Below, piece after piece: positions 9,095 to 17,511 of a DNA stretch of 64,000 bases; position 1 is the stretch's first letter, and each line of letters opens with the position of its first letter. A program made the position numbers and the translations under genes. The notes below the pieces were generated by a model that made no database searches, was not told the origin of the DNA, and saw only the letters and a list, made by a program, of their open reading frames with translations. Source of the stretch: Acidobacteriaceae bacterium (lineage in GTDB: Bacteria > Acidobacteriota > Terriglobia > Terriglobales > Acidobacteriaceae); contig JASHOY010000142.1 in NCBI GenBank assembly GCA_030038435.1, positions 1 through 64,000 of the forward strand. Direction: 5' to 3'.

Positions 9095-10303
9095 ATGGCA
9101 TCGGTCATTCTTCCCGCAAATCCGTCGCCGTCGCGGCCGGGCCGATTCGGCGTGTACGGCGGCCGCTACGTACCGGAGACGCTGGTCGCCGCGCTGGTGG
9201 AACTCGAGCGCGAGTATGAAGCGACGAAGGCCGATGCGGAGTTTCAGGCTGAGCTGCATACGCTGCTGCACGACTATGCCGGCCGTCCCACGCCGCTCTA
9301 CTTCGCCAGCCGTCTCACGCAACAACTCGGCGGCGCAAGAATCTATCTGAAGCGCGAAGACCTGCTGCACACCGGCGCGCACAAAATCAACAACGCGCTG
9401 GGCCAGGGATTGCTCGCCAGGCGCATGGGCAAGAAGCGAGTGATCGCCGAGACTGGCGCCGGCCAGCACGGCGTGGCCACCGCTACCGTGTGTGCGCTGC
9501 TTGGCCTCGAGTGCGTGGTCTACATGGGCGATGTCGATATGGCCCGCCAGGAATTGAACGTGCAGCGTATGCGCCTGCTGGGCGCCGAAGTGCGCGGCGT
9601 CTCCTCGGGTTCCAGGACCTTGAAAGACGCCATCAGTGAGGCTATGCGCGACTGGGTCACCAACGTGCGCACCACGTACTACCTGCTGGGCAGCGCGCTT
9701 GGGGCGCATCCCTATCCGACCATGGTGCGCGACTACCAGCACGTGATCAGCAAAGAAATCAAAGAGCAGATTCTGGAGAAAGAAGGCCGCCTGCCCGCGG
9801 CGGTGATTGCCTGCGTCGGCGGCGGATCCAATGCCATCGGCGCGTTTTATGAATTCATTCCCGAGCGCCAGGTGCGGCTGATCGGCGTGGAAGCCGGCGG
9901 CTGCGGTAGCGAGCTGGGCCAGCACGCGGCGCGCTTCCGCGGAGGAGTGCCCGGAGTGCTGCAGGGTACGTTCTCTTACGTCCTCCAGGACGAAGACGGT
10001 CAGATCGCGATGACGCATTCGGTTTCCGCAGGCCTGGACTATGCTTCTATCGGGCCTGAGCATGCCGCTCTGCATGATTCCGGCCGTGCAGAATACGTCG
10101 CGCAGGACGATTCGGCTGCCCTGGATGCGGTGGTGAGGCTGGCGCGCACCGAAGGCATTCTGCCCGCGCTGGAAAGCGCCCATGCCGTGGCCGAAGCGCT
10201 CAAGATCGCGCCGGCGATGAACCCGCGTGACATACTGGTGGTGAACCTTTCAGGACGCGGCGATAAAGACATGGGGATACTCGCGCGCGAGCTGAAACTT
10301 TAG
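9095..10303 (+). CDS. trpB: Tryptophan synthase beta chain
   Basis: 402 residues from the ATG preceded by GCAGGAGCT. PLP-dependent condensation of indole with serine. The Schiff-base Lys is Lys97 in [12 protein letters not shown]. The phosphate-binding GGGSNAIG loop and the ETGAGQHG motif are intact. It pairs with trpA 14 nt downstream to form the alpha2beta2 complex. The ORF track extends 36 residues upstream, but those overlap the intergenic region and lack family similarity. Confidence 0.98.
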   Translation: MASVILPANPSPSRPGRFGVYGGRYVPETLVAALVELEREYEATKADAEFQAELHTLLHDYAGRPTPLYFASRLTQQLGGARIYLKREDLLHTGAHKINNALGQGLLARRMGKKRVIAETGAGQHGVATATVCALLGLECVVYMGDVDMARQELNVQRMRLLGAEVRGVSSGSRTLKDAISEAMRDWVTNVRTTYYLLGSALGAHPYPTMVRDYQHVISKEIKEQILEKEGRLPAAVIACVGGGSNAIGAFYEFIPERQVRLIGVEAGGCGSELGQHAARFRGGVPGVLQGTFSYVLQDEDGQIAMTHSVSAGLDYASIGPEHAALHDSGRAEYVAQDDSAALDAVVRLARTEGILPALESAHAVAEALKIAPAMNPRDILVVNLSGRGDKDMGILARELKL

Positions 10304-10317
10304 AGGTTCATAGAAAG

Positions 10318-11115
10318 ATGCCGATTCGTTTCGATCACAAACCGGGGTTAGTCGTCTATCTGACCGCGGGCGACCCTTCGCTCCAGGCCACGCGCGAGAT
10401 CGCGATAGCCGCTATCGACGCCGGCGCTTCGGTGATCGAACTCGGCGTGCCTTTCAGTGATCCGCTTGGCGACGGGCCGATCATCCAGCGCGCCAGCGAG
10501 CGCGCCCTGGCCCGCGGTACGCGACTGCGCGACGTGCTCTCTGTGGCACGCGAAATCCGCACCGCTCGCCCCGAAGCCGGCCTGATCCTCTTCACTTATC
10601 TGAATCCGATTTTGCGCTACGGGCTCGCTCATTTTGCCGATGATGCCAAAGCCGCCGGTGCGGACGGTGTGCTGGTCATCGACCTCATTGTCGAAGAAGC
10701 CGGCGAGTATCTCGGCGAGATGAACCGCGTTGGTCTGGCGCCAATTTTCCTCGCCGCGCCCACCAGCCCCGATTCCCGCTTGCAGGCGATTGCCGAGCAC
10801 TCCAAAGGTTTTGTTTACGCCATTTCCCGCGTCGGCATCACCGGCACGCAGCAAAGTGTGACCGCTGACGCAGCGGCCCTGGTCACGCGCATCCGGCGAT
10901 GGTCTGGACCCGCTGGAACGGGGCTGCCGGTGGCCGTCGGGTTTGGCATTTCCAATGCGGAGCATTTTGCCCAGGTTGGAGAGTTCGCGGATGCCGCGGT
11001 GATCGGCAGCGCCATTGTAGAGTTGATCGAGCGCTCGGCTCCGGAAACTGCGCCAGACGCAGTCGCCCGATTTATCAAGGGTCTGCGCCTGCCCCATGAG
11101 GCGCTGGCCCGATAA
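10318..11115 (+). CDS. trpA: Tryptophan synthase alpha chain
   Basis: 265 residues, TIM barrel that cleaves indole-3-glycerol phosphate to indole and glyceraldehyde-3-phosphate. Catalytic residues are visible as Glu41 and Asp52 in ELGVPFSDPLGDGP (equivalents of E. coli Glu49 and Asp60). The GFGIS phosphate-binding motif is near the C-terminus. It lies directly downstream of trpB on the same strand. It is followed by a long inverted repeat before the chorismate mutase gene. Confidence 0.97.
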   Translation: MPIRFDHKPGLVVYLTAGDPSLQATREIAIAAIDAGASVIELGVPFSDPLGDGPIIQRASERALARGTRLRDVLSVAREIRTARPEAGLILFTYLNPILRYGLAHFADDAKAAGADGVLVIDLIVEEAGEYLGEMNRVGLAPIFLAAPTSPDSRLQAIAEHSKGFVYAISRVGITGTQQSVTADAAALVTRIRRWSGPAGTGLPVAVGFGISNAEHFAQVGEFADAAVIGSAIVELIERSAPETAPDAVARFIKGLRLPHEALAR

Positions 11116-11123
11116 AGAAGATA

Positions 11124-11223
11124 GCCGCCAGCCATCAGCTTTCAGCCGCCAGCTTGTTCCGTCGCAAATCGAGCATTTAGGCTCGCATCGACACAATCAA
11201 GCTGAAAGCTGATGGCTGACGGC
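11124..11223. repeat. Inverted repeat with 23-nt arms between trpA and chorismate mutase
   Basis: Left arm 11124-11146 and right arm 11201-11223 are reverse complements with one mismatch, separated by a 54-nt spacer. The right arm contains GCTGAAAGCTGATGGCTGA. No T-run follows, so it does not look like a simple Rho-independent terminator; a REP-like or miniature mobile repeat is more likely. Confidence 0.75.
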
Positions 11224-11261
11224 TGAGAGCGGAACGCTCAACCAGCTCAACCGAGGATGGC

Positions 11262-11612
11262 ATGACAATCGAAGAATTGCGAAAGCGCATTGATGTGCTG
11301 GACCGCCAGCTTGTGGAATTGCTCAGCGAGCGGGCGCGTGCCGCCGTCATGATTGGGCATCTGAAAGCCGCCACGTCATTGCCGGTCTACGAACCCAACC
11401 GCGAAAAGGTGATCTACCAGAACATCTGCGCGGCCAATCAGGGTCCGTTGCCGGATAGCGAGCTGACGCATATCTACGAACGCATCATCGACGTGATGCG
11501 CGCCATCCAGAGGGACGAGTTGGCATCGGAAAGAAACGCCCAGGGCCGCCACGGCGATCCCGAGGGCCATGCCGCGGGCGCATCGACGCCCGAGACAGGG
11601 ACGAAGCAATGA
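11262..11612 (+). CDS. Chorismate mutase, AroQ class
   Basis: 116 residues. The first ~85 match the all-helical AroQ domain: LRKRIDVLDRQLVELLSERA with the catalytic Arg, then IGHLK with the active-site Lys, and the ERIIDVMRAIQ third helix. It converts chorismate to prephenate for Phe and Tyr. The last ~25 residues are a flexible Gly/Ala/Glu tail. The stop overlaps the DAHP synthase start by 4 nt (ATGA), so the two are coupled; AroQ domains often bind and regulate type I-beta DAHP synthases. Confidence 0.93.
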   Translation: MTIEELRKRIDVLDRQLVELLSERARAAVMIGHLKAATSLPVYEPNREKVIYQNICAANQGPLPDSELTHIYERIIDVMRAIQRDELASERNAQGRHGDPEGHAAGASTPETGTKQ

Positions 11613-12625
11613 TTGTAGCCATGCTGGAAACGGCCACTGAGGACCAGATCGACGCCGTAATTGACGCTATGACGGAAGCCGGAGTGGATGTGCACCGCAC
11701 CACCGGCAAGATGCAAACCATCCTCGCCGCCGTGGGACCCACGGCCGGTCTCGACTTGAGCAAATTTGAGGTGCTTCCCGGCGTGATGCACGTACATCGC
11801 ATCAGCTCGCCTTACAAGCTCGCCGGCCGCGCCTTTCGCCCTGAAGGCACGGTGGTTGAATTTGCCAAGGAGGTGCACCTGGGAGGCGCTGAAGTGCAGG
11901 TCATCGCCGGCCCTTGCGCGGTCGAGAATCGCGAACAGATCTTCGCCATCGCCAAATGCGTTCAAGCCGCCGGCGCGCACTTCCTCCGCGGCGGAGCATT
12001 CAAGCCGCGCAGTTCGCCTTATTCCTTTCAGGGCCTCGGCATTCCGGGTCTGGAATTGATGCGCGAGGCCGCCGACGCGCACGGCCTCCTGGTGGTCAGC
12101 GAAGTCATGGAGATCGCGCAGATCGAGCCCATGCTGCCCTTCGTCGATTGCTTCCAGGTGGGCGCGCGCAACATGCAGAATTTCAATTTGCTGCGCGAAC
12201 TCGGCCAGATACGCAAGCCGGTGCTGCTCAAGCGCGGCATTGCGGCAACCATCGAGGAGCTCTTGCTCTCCAGTGAATACATCATGTCCGGCGGCAATTA
12301 CCAGGTCATCGTCTGCGAGCGTGGCATCCGCACCTACGAAACTGCGACGCGCAACACCATGGATATCGCGGCCATTCCGGTGCTGAAGAAGCTCTCGCAC
12401 CTGCCGGTGGTGGCCGATCCGTCGCACGGCACCGGACGCCGCGACATGGTCGCGCCCATGGCCAAGGCCGCGGTCGCCGCGGGCGCGGATGCGATTCTCG
12501 TCGAAATCCACCCCAACGCGGATAAGGCCGTCTCCGATGCTGCGCAGACACTGTTTCTGGAACAGTTCGAGGAGCTGGTGAAGGATCTGCGGCTGATCGC
12601 AACCGCGGTGGGACGGACGCTGTAA
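11609..12625 (+). CDS. aroF: 3-deoxy-7-phosphoheptulonate (DAHP) synthase, type I-beta with ferredoxin-like N-domain
   Basis: 338 residues. The first ~70 form the ferredoxin-like regulatory domain seen in Thermotoga-type enzymes (MIVAMLETATEDQIDAVIDAM). The catalytic TIM barrel follows with GPCAVEN, RGGAFKPRSSPYSFQG, GARNMQN, LKRG and DPSHGTGRRD. The enzyme condenses PEP and erythrose-4-phosphate in the first committed step of aromatic synthesis. It is translationally coupled to the preceding chorismate mutase and followed 199 nt later by tyrA. Confidence 0.96.
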   Translation: MIVAMLETATEDQIDAVIDAMTEAGVDVHRTTGKMQTILAAVGPTAGLDLSKFEVLPGVMHVHRISSPYKLAGRAFRPEGTVVEFAKEVHLGGAEVQVIAGPCAVENREQIFAIAKCVQAAGAHFLRGGAFKPRSSPYSFQGLGIPGLELMREAADAHGLLVVSEVMEIAQIEPMLPFVDCFQVGARNMQNFNLLRELGQIRKPVLLKRGIAATIEELLLSSEYIMSGGNYQVIVCERGIRTYETATRNTMDIAAIPVLKKLSHLPVVADPSHGTGRRDMVAPMAKAAVAAGADAILVEIHPNADKAVSDAAQTLFLEQFEELVKDLRLIATAVGRTL

Positions 12626-12824
12626 GATGAAGCGAGTCAGTCACGAAGCAGGTCAGCGAGTCGGCATGTCGGCCGAGTCAATTTGGAGCGAATTCAAAGT
12701 ACAACGTTCATGCGACCGTTGAGTCCTCCACTCGAAACCCGAGCGATCAAACGCCGCAGGTATGCCGACTCTCTTCCCTGCTGACTCGCTGCCTTGCCGA
12801 CCCGTTGCCCCGCTGAAAGGACCC

Positions 12825-13685
12825 ATGATCGAGCGCATCTCCATCGTCGGCACCGGCCTTCTCGGCGCATCTGCTGGATTAGCGCTGCGTCAGGCCGGAT
12901 TCGAGGGCCGCATCACTGGCTGGAACCGCAGCCCGCAGCAAGCCCGCCTGGCGCATCAGATGGGCGCGATCGACGAAGTCGCCGCCGACCCCATTGAAGC
13001 CGCGCGCAGCAGCCAGGTGGTGCTTCTTTCCGTGCCCATTTTCGCCACCCTCGACTTCATGGAGAAGCTCGCGCCAGCGCTCGGCCCTGAGCATCTGGTT
13101 ACCGACGTGGGCAGCACCAAGCGCATGATCGCCGAAACCGCCGCCGAACTCTACAACACGCCCGATCGCGCCGCGTTTCTCCCTGGCCATCCCATGGCCG
13201 GCAAAGAGCGCGGTGGCGCAGCGCTGGCTGACGCCGGCCTCTTTCGCGGCGCGGTGTGGCTGTTCACCGACGCTGGCGGAGCTGGACGTTCCGCTCGCGG
13301 CCAGGAGCTGGTTCAGGCCTGGCGCGACCTGGTCATGGCCATGGGTTCGCGCATCCTCGATCTCGACCCCGCACGCCACGACGAACTGGTTGCCTGGGTC
13401 AGCCACCTGCCGCAATTCACAGCTACGGCGTTAAGCGCGCTTCTCGAAGAAGAAGTGGGCGCCGCGCCGGAGCTCAAGGACGTGGGCGGGCGCGCCCTGC
13501 GCGAGATGACGCGACTTGGCGCCAGTCCTTTCTCCATGTGGCGCGACATCGCCCACACCAACACCGAGGCTGTCGAGCGCGCATTGCTCGCGCTCGAGCA
13601 ACGCCTGGCCTACATCCGCGAAAACCTCCGTACCCCGGCGCTGCGCGAAGAGTTCGAAGTGGCCAACCGCTTCCGGCGCGAATAA
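12825..13685 (+). CDS. tyrA: Prephenate dehydrogenase
   Basis: 286 residues from the ATG after a GAAAGGA ribosome binding site. The Rossmann motif VGTGLLGASAGLAL opens the protein. DVGSTK and the PGHPMAGKE signature that contacts substrate follow, and the C-terminal helical domain contains the HDELVAWVSHLPQ stretch. It oxidises prephenate to 4-hydroxyphenylpyruvate for tyrosine. No ACT domain is attached. It closes the aromatic cluster. Confidence 0.96.
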   Translation: MIERISIVGTGLLGASAGLALRQAGFEGRITGWNRSPQQARLAHQMGAIDEVAADPIEAARSSQVVLLSVPIFATLDFMEKLAPALGPEHLVTDVGSTKRMIAETAAELYNTPDRAAFLPGHPMAGKERGGAALADAGLFRGAVWLFTDAGGAGRSARGQELVQAWRDLVMAMGSRILDLDPARHDELVAWVSHLPQFTATALSALLEEEVGAAPELKDVGGRALREMTRLGASPFSMWRDIAHTNTEAVERALLALEQRLAYIRENLRTPALREEFEVANRFRRE

Positions 13686-13727
13686 CTAGCTCTGCCCGCC
13701 GCCCTCGACATCTTTGGCCGAAGCCAT

Positions 13728-13733
13728 TAGCGT
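13728..13733 (+). promoter_or_regulatory. -10 like TAGCGT placed for leaderless transcription
   Basis: The hexamer fits the loose TANNNT pattern and ends 6 nt before the ATG at 13740. No Shine-Dalgarno sequence is present upstream of that ATG. Confidence 0.35.
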
Positions 13734-13739
13734 GACCCT

Positions 13740-14543
13740 ATGCAAGGTGTGTCACTAGACCTAGCCGGCAAAGCCGCGCTCATCACCGGCGGCGCGCGCG
13801 GCATCGGCGCCGAAACCGTGCGCCTGTTCTGCCAGGCGGGCGCGCGTGTGGCCTTCAATTACCGCCAGTCACGCGACCGTGCCGATGCTCTCGCCGCTGA
13901 ATGCGGCGGCTACGAAAACCCTCCACGCTGCCTGGCCTTCGAGCATGAGCTCAGTTCTCCGGCCGATGGACGCGCGCTGGTGGAAAAGACTGTCGCCGCC
14001 TTCGGCCGCATCGATATTCTTGTGGCCAATCACGGCATCTGGCTCGCGGACGACGCGCCCATCGCATCGATGGCAGAAACGCAATGGCGGCGCACACTGG
14101 CCGTCAATCTCGACGCCGTCTTCGGCCTGGTCCAGGCAGCCGCGGGACACATGCAGCAGCAGGCAGCCCCGGCCGAGGATCAGCCACGCGGCCACATCGT
14201 GCTTATCAGCTCCACGGCCGGCCAGCGCGGCGAAGCCTTCCATGCCGACTATGCCGTGACCAAAGGCGCGCTGATCAGTCTCACCAAAAGCCTGTCCACG
14301 GAGCTGGCTCCGCGGGGCATTCGGGTAAACTGTGTGGCGCCGGGCTGGGTGGCAACGGAGATGTCTGCCGACGCGCTCGCCGACTGCAAACGCGGGCCGG
14401 CGATCCTGGCCGGTATTCCTGTGGGCCGCGTGGCCCACCCGCGTGAGGTGGCCGGTCCGGTACTCTTTCTATGTACGCCGCTGGCCGGCTTTATCTCCGG
14501 CGAGGTGCTGAACGTGAACGGCGGCGCGGTGTTGGTGGGTTGA
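13740..14543 (+). CDS. SDR family oxidoreductase, FabG-like
   Basis: 267 residues. TGGARGIG (cofactor loop), NHG, the catalytic Ser in LISSTAGQ and the YAVTK active-site motif are present, and the C-terminus carries the SGEVLNVNGG motif of FabG-type reductases. Its specific substrate (3-oxoacyl-ACP or another ketone) cannot be assigned. It stands downstream of tyrA with its own -10 like box and is followed 14 nt later by an exported protein gene. Confidence 0.92.
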   Translation: MQGVSLDLAGKAALITGGARGIGAETVRLFCQAGARVAFNYRQSRDRADALAAECGGYENPPRCLAFEHELSSPADGRALVEKTVAAFGRIDILVANHGIWLADDAPIASMAETQWRRTLAVNLDAVFGLVQAAAGHMQQQAAPAEDQPRGHIVLISSTAGQRGEAFHADYAVTKGALISLTKSLSTELAPRGIRVNCVAPGWVATEMSADALADCKRGPAILAGIPVGRVAHPREVAGPVLFLCTPLAGFISGEVLNVNGGAVLVG

Positions 14544-14557
14544 GCGGGAGAAAATTG

Positions 14558-15352
14558 ATGCGCAGAATTTTGCCTTGGATGTCGGGGGTCCTTTTGCTGG
14601 CCGCTCCGGCGATCATCACAAGCCAGACCAACGGCAACGCGGTTGCCACCCAGAACGCCGACCAGGCGCGCGCAGCCCTGAACGCCATGGTGCAGGCGCT
14701 GGGCGGCCAGGCCTGGCTGGACATGAAAAATTCTGAGCGCGACGGCCATGTCGCCGCCTTCTTTCATGGCAATCCCGACCTCGGCACCGAGTCCTTCTTC
14801 GACTATCATCAGTGGCCCGATCACGACCGCATTGAGTTCACCAAGCACAAAGACGACGTCCTCTTCTACATCGGAAACCAGGGATGGGAAGTGACCTATC
14901 GCGGCAAAAAGGCGCTCCCCAGCAAAGATCTGAACGAATTCCTTCGCGACCGCGCCCACTCCATCGAGACGGCCGTCAAAGTGTGGATGAAGGATCCCCG
15001 GACCATACTCATCTACGAAGGTCCGCGCATGGTGGAACGCCATCTGGGTATCCAGGTGTCGCTGGTTGCGGCTAACAACGACGCCCTCACCATCGTGATG
15101 GACAACGATACCCACCTTCCGCTGCGCCGCGAATACCAGTACCGCGACCCCGTCTATCACGACCTCGATACCGAAACCGAGGAGTACGACGACTACCACA
15201 CTGTGGACGGCTTTCCCACCGCCTTTACCCTCACCCGAATCAAAAATGGCGAGACCACACAGCAGCTCTACCTGGTTCGCGTGAGGTACAACCAGGATCT
15301 GCCCGCCAATTTTTGGGATGCGGACGCCGCCGCCCGGAAGATCAAGAGATAG
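14558..15352 (+). CDS. Exported protein of unknown function (possible LolA-like fold)
   Basis: 264 residues from the ATG that follows GAGCGGGAG at good spacing. A signal peptide is evident (MRRILPWMSGVLLLAAPAII). The mature part alternates polar and aromatic residues in beta-strand fashion (FTKHKDDVLFYIGNQGWEVTYRGK). It ends with a domain reading like outer membrane lipoprotein-sorting proteins (LPLRREYQYRD, then DDYHTVDGFPTAFTL). I infer a periplasmic LolA/LppX-like sandwich, not proven. It lies 14 nt behind the SDR gene, probably in one transcript. Confidence 0.8.
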   Translation: MRRILPWMSGVLLLAAPAIITSQTNGNAVATQNADQARAALNAMVQALGGQAWLDMKNSERDGHVAAFFHGNPDLGTESFFDYHQWPDHDRIEFTKHKDDVLFYIGNQGWEVTYRGKKALPSKDLNEFLRDRAHSIETAVKVWMKDPRTILIYEGPRMVERHLGIQVSLVAANNDALTIVMDNDTHLPLRREYQYRDPVYHDLDTETEEYDDYHTVDGFPTAFTLTRIKNGETTQQLYLVRVRYNQDLPANFWDADAAARKIKR

Positions 15353-15528
15353 CGGCATCAAAGGCCGGGAAGCCTGGTTGGCCGGAGTCTTGCCGGGCTG
15401 GAATCTCGCAGTGCATCGCCGGCCGTGGCGGACACTGGGGGCGCAAAGATACCGTCATCCGTCGGTGCGCGGGCGGCGGGAAAGAAGTACCTGTGCGATG
15501 AGATACCCCTGGGGGGGGGCGTAAATCA

Positions 15529-15620
15529 CAAGTGTATGAAAACAGATGGGTTGCAAAGGATGCATTTTGCAAGTGTATGAAAATAAATATCTTGCGCGTA
15601 GATTTGTGATAAGTGTCTCA
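15529..15620 (+). repeat. Phased direct repeats CAAGTGTATGAAAA
   Basis: Two perfect 14-nt copies at 15529-15542 and 15570-15583, 41 nt apart, and a degenerate third copy (AAGTGTCTCA) at 15611, 40 nt further. The spacing is close to four helical turns, which suggests binding sites on one face of the DNA. Confidence 0.6.
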
Positions 15621-15642
15621 ATCATTGGAGGTTACCTGCGAC

Positions 15643-15774
15643 ATGCTGGGCCGCGCGCGAGGCTTTGAATTGCCGGTAAAGTCCTCTGAAGCCGTGGTCG
15701 AAGCCGTGGTTCTGGGGCGCATTTGCGGGTCTTTCCGGGTGCATATATCAAGAGTAGCCAAAGGCAAGAATTAA
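15643..15774 (+). CDS. Candidate 43-codon small ORF
   Basis: Starts ATG CTG GGC and ends with TAA. GGAGG lies 11 nt upstream of the ATG. The peptide reads MLGRARGFELPVKSSE and onward, rather basic, with no membrane span or family similarity. It follows directly after the AAGTGT repeats. It may be a leader peptide or simply chance. Confidence 0.25.
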   Translation: MLGRARGFELPVKSSEAVVEAVVLGRICGSFRVHISRVAKGKN

Positions 15775-15936
15775 TCGGCAAAACGGCGCAGCGATTTCGC
15801 GCTTTGTTGTCATGCGGTTAGAAGAGTTCCTGAAGTTGAGGGGCTTGACACCGCGTGAGCGGAGCGTGAGGAATCCGGCGTCTGCGCGGCATGAGGCGCC
15901 GGGCTAAAAGGGATGGGAGAGGACAAGCGCCTTATT

Positions 15937-15942
15937 TATAAT
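15937..15942 (+). promoter_or_regulatory. Perfect -10 box TATAAT upstream of fabZ
   Basis: TATAAT lies 52 nt before the fabZ ATG and implies a leader of about 46 nt. No good -35 hexamer was found at 17 nt. Confidence 0.45.
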
Positions 15943-15994
15943 CCGGTAGAGCGCGAGGGCGTCTGTGTCCCGGCAGCTCGCCGGAGTCGAGAGA

Positions 15995-16510
15995 ATGACC
16001 TTTACCATCCAGGAAATCCTGGATTTCCTGCCCCATCGCTACCCGTTTCTGCTCATTGACCGGGTGGTGGAGTTCGAACGGGCCAGGCGGCTGGTGGCCA
16101 TCAAAAACGTGACCATCAATGAGCCATTTTTCCAGGGACATTTTCCTGGCTATCCGATCATGCCGGGTGTGCTGGTGGTGGAAGCCATGGCCCAGGCCGG
16201 CGGCATCATACTCATGCACGAACTGGCCGATCGTCATCAAAAACTGGTGGTTTTCACGGGCATCGAGCGTGCCAAGTTCCGCCGTCCTGTGACCCCAGGC
16301 GATCAGTTGCGCATCGAGATCGAGGTGCTTTCCTTTCGTCCGCGCGCCGGCCGCATCGCCGGCCGTGCCCTGGTGGACGGCAAGCTGGCCTGCGAAGCCA
16401 CGCTAACCTGCCAGGTGGTGCCACGCAGGCGCCAAGAGAGCTCCGGAGACCATTCCGTTTCGCAGTCCGAAGCCGGGTCCGCGCCAGCCGCGGCGGAGAT
16501 CGCCGAGTGA
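15995..16510 (+). CDS. fabZ: 3-hydroxyacyl-ACP dehydratase FabZ
   Basis: 171 residues from the ATG after GAGAGA. The hot-dog fold signature is clear: HRYPFLLIDRV, then GHFPGYPIMPGVLVVEAMAQ with catalytic His and Glu. It dehydrates 3-hydroxyacyl-ACP in fatty acid elongation. The C-terminal ~25 residues are a low-complexity Ser/Ala/Glu tail beyond the usual FabZ end. The stop overlaps the lpxA GTG start by 4 nt, the common fabZ-lpxA coupling that links fatty acid and lipid A synthesis. Confidence 0.97.
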   Translation: MTFTIQEILDFLPHRYPFLLIDRVVEFERARRLVAIKNVTINEPFFQGHFPGYPIMPGVLVVEAMAQAGGIILMHELADRHQKLVVFTGIERAKFRRPVTPGDQLRIEIEVLSFRPRAGRIAGRALVDGKLACEATLTCQVVPRRRQESSGDHSVSQSEAGSAPAAAEIAE

Positions 16511-17277
16511 GCGTGCATTCGAGCGCGGTGATCGCTTCCGGCGCTCAGGTTCCCGCCTCCTGCACCGTTGGCCCTTTCTGCACCATCGGCCCCGAGGTGC
16601 TGCTGGGCGAAAATTGCACTCTTATCTCGCACGTTGTCCTCGACGGCCGTACCCGCATCGGCGCACGGAATGTCTTCTATCCATTCTGCTCGGTGGGCGT
16701 GGCGCCGCAGGACCTGAAATATCGCGGTGAGCCCACGGAAACCATCCTCGGTGACGACAACACCATCCGCGAGAGCGTCACCATCAGCCGCGGCACGGTA
16801 GGTGGCGGCGGGGCCACGCGCATCGGCTCCAACTGCCTGTTGATGACCTGCGCCCACGTGGGCCATGACAGCCAGATTGGCGACCATTGCATACTGGCCA
16901 ATGCCGCCACGCTGGCCGGCCACGTCACCATTGAAGACTATGTGACGCTGGGCGCGTTTTGCCCCGTGCATCAGCATTGCGTCATTGGCCGCTATGCCTT
17001 CATCGGCGGCGGCACCATCGTCACTCAGGACGTGTTGCCGTTCTCGCTTACCTCGGCGCGGCGCGAAAACAAGGCCTTCGGCATCAACAAAATTGGCCTG
17101 GAGCGCCGCGGCTTTGCGCCGGACCGGCTGAATGCGCTGCAAAAGGCATTCCGTGTACTGCTCTCATCGAAGCAGAACACTGCCCAGGCCCTGGAAAAGC
17201 TGCGGGGGATGGAAAATGAAGACGTCGCGGAACTGGTGGCATTCGTTCAACGCAGCGAGCGCGGAGTGATCAGGTAG
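16507..17277 (+). CDS. lpxA: UDP-N-acetylglucosamine acyltransferase LpxA
   Basis: 256 residues starting with GTG inside the fabZ stop overlap. The sequence is a run of hexapeptide repeats forming a left-handed beta-helix. It contains HVGHDSQIGDHCILAN and PVHQHCVIG with the catalytic His, then a helical C-terminal domain. It transfers 3-hydroxyacyl chains from ACP to UDP-GlcNAc, the first step of lipid A synthesis, so the organism should make lipopolysaccharide. Confidence 0.97.
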   Translation: MSVHSSAVIASGAQVPASCTVGPFCTIGPEVLLGENCTLISHVVLDGRTRIGARNVFYPFCSVGVAPQDLKYRGEPTETILGDDNTIRESVTISRGTVGGGGATRIGSNCLLMTCAHVGHDSQIGDHCILANAATLAGHVTIEDYVTLGAFCPVHQHCVIGRYAFIGGGTIVTQDVLPFSLTSARRENKAFGINKIGLERRGFAPDRLNALQKAFRVLLSSKQNTAQALEKLRGMENEDVAELVAFVQRSERGVIR

Positions 17278-17511
17278 TCACGCGTTGAGGGCAACAGGGA
17301 CATTTCTTAGAACAATCTAACGTGACGCAGCTTACATTCGCGGTCCGCTGCGAAGTCCTAGAATCCGTGAAAACTCAACTTCTGTGCGAGCGAAAGAGGT
17401 ACAACGCACGGTTTGGGGTGTTGTCTCTTTCAGGGCCGGATCGCCGTAAGAGCTGACCGGCGGAGTTTGGCGCCTGCGATTTCCCAGAATCTGCTGCAGG
17501 GTGGATGTGGC

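Larger units (their letters stand above)
15353..15994 (+). other. 642-nt intergenic region before fabZ
   Basis: No long gene. It contains a run of nine G at 15511-15519, three AAGTGT repeats at ~41-nt spacing, a 43-codon ORF candidate and a TATAAT box for fabZ. All but the G run are listed separately. Confidence 0.7.

Noticed and set aside
9050-10183. 377-aa minus ORF opposite trpB
   Set aside because: Antisense to a complete trpB; typical GC-rich shadow rich in His, Arg and Gln.
11474-12511. 345-aa minus ORF opposite DAHP synthase
   Set aside because: Antisense to aroF with intact motifs; no family resemblance.
12658-12771. 10-nt inverted repeat GAGTCGGCAT / ATGCCGACTC between aroF and tyrA
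   Set aside because: Exact but short and 94 nt apart; could easily be chance in this GC-rich spacer.
14249-15361. 370-aa minus ORF across SDR and exported protein genes
   Set aside because: Spans two good plus-strand genes; hydrophobic runs are complement artefacts.
15511-15519. Run of nine G
   Set aside because: Homopolymer in non-coding DNA; no gene crosses it, so phase variation is unlikely.
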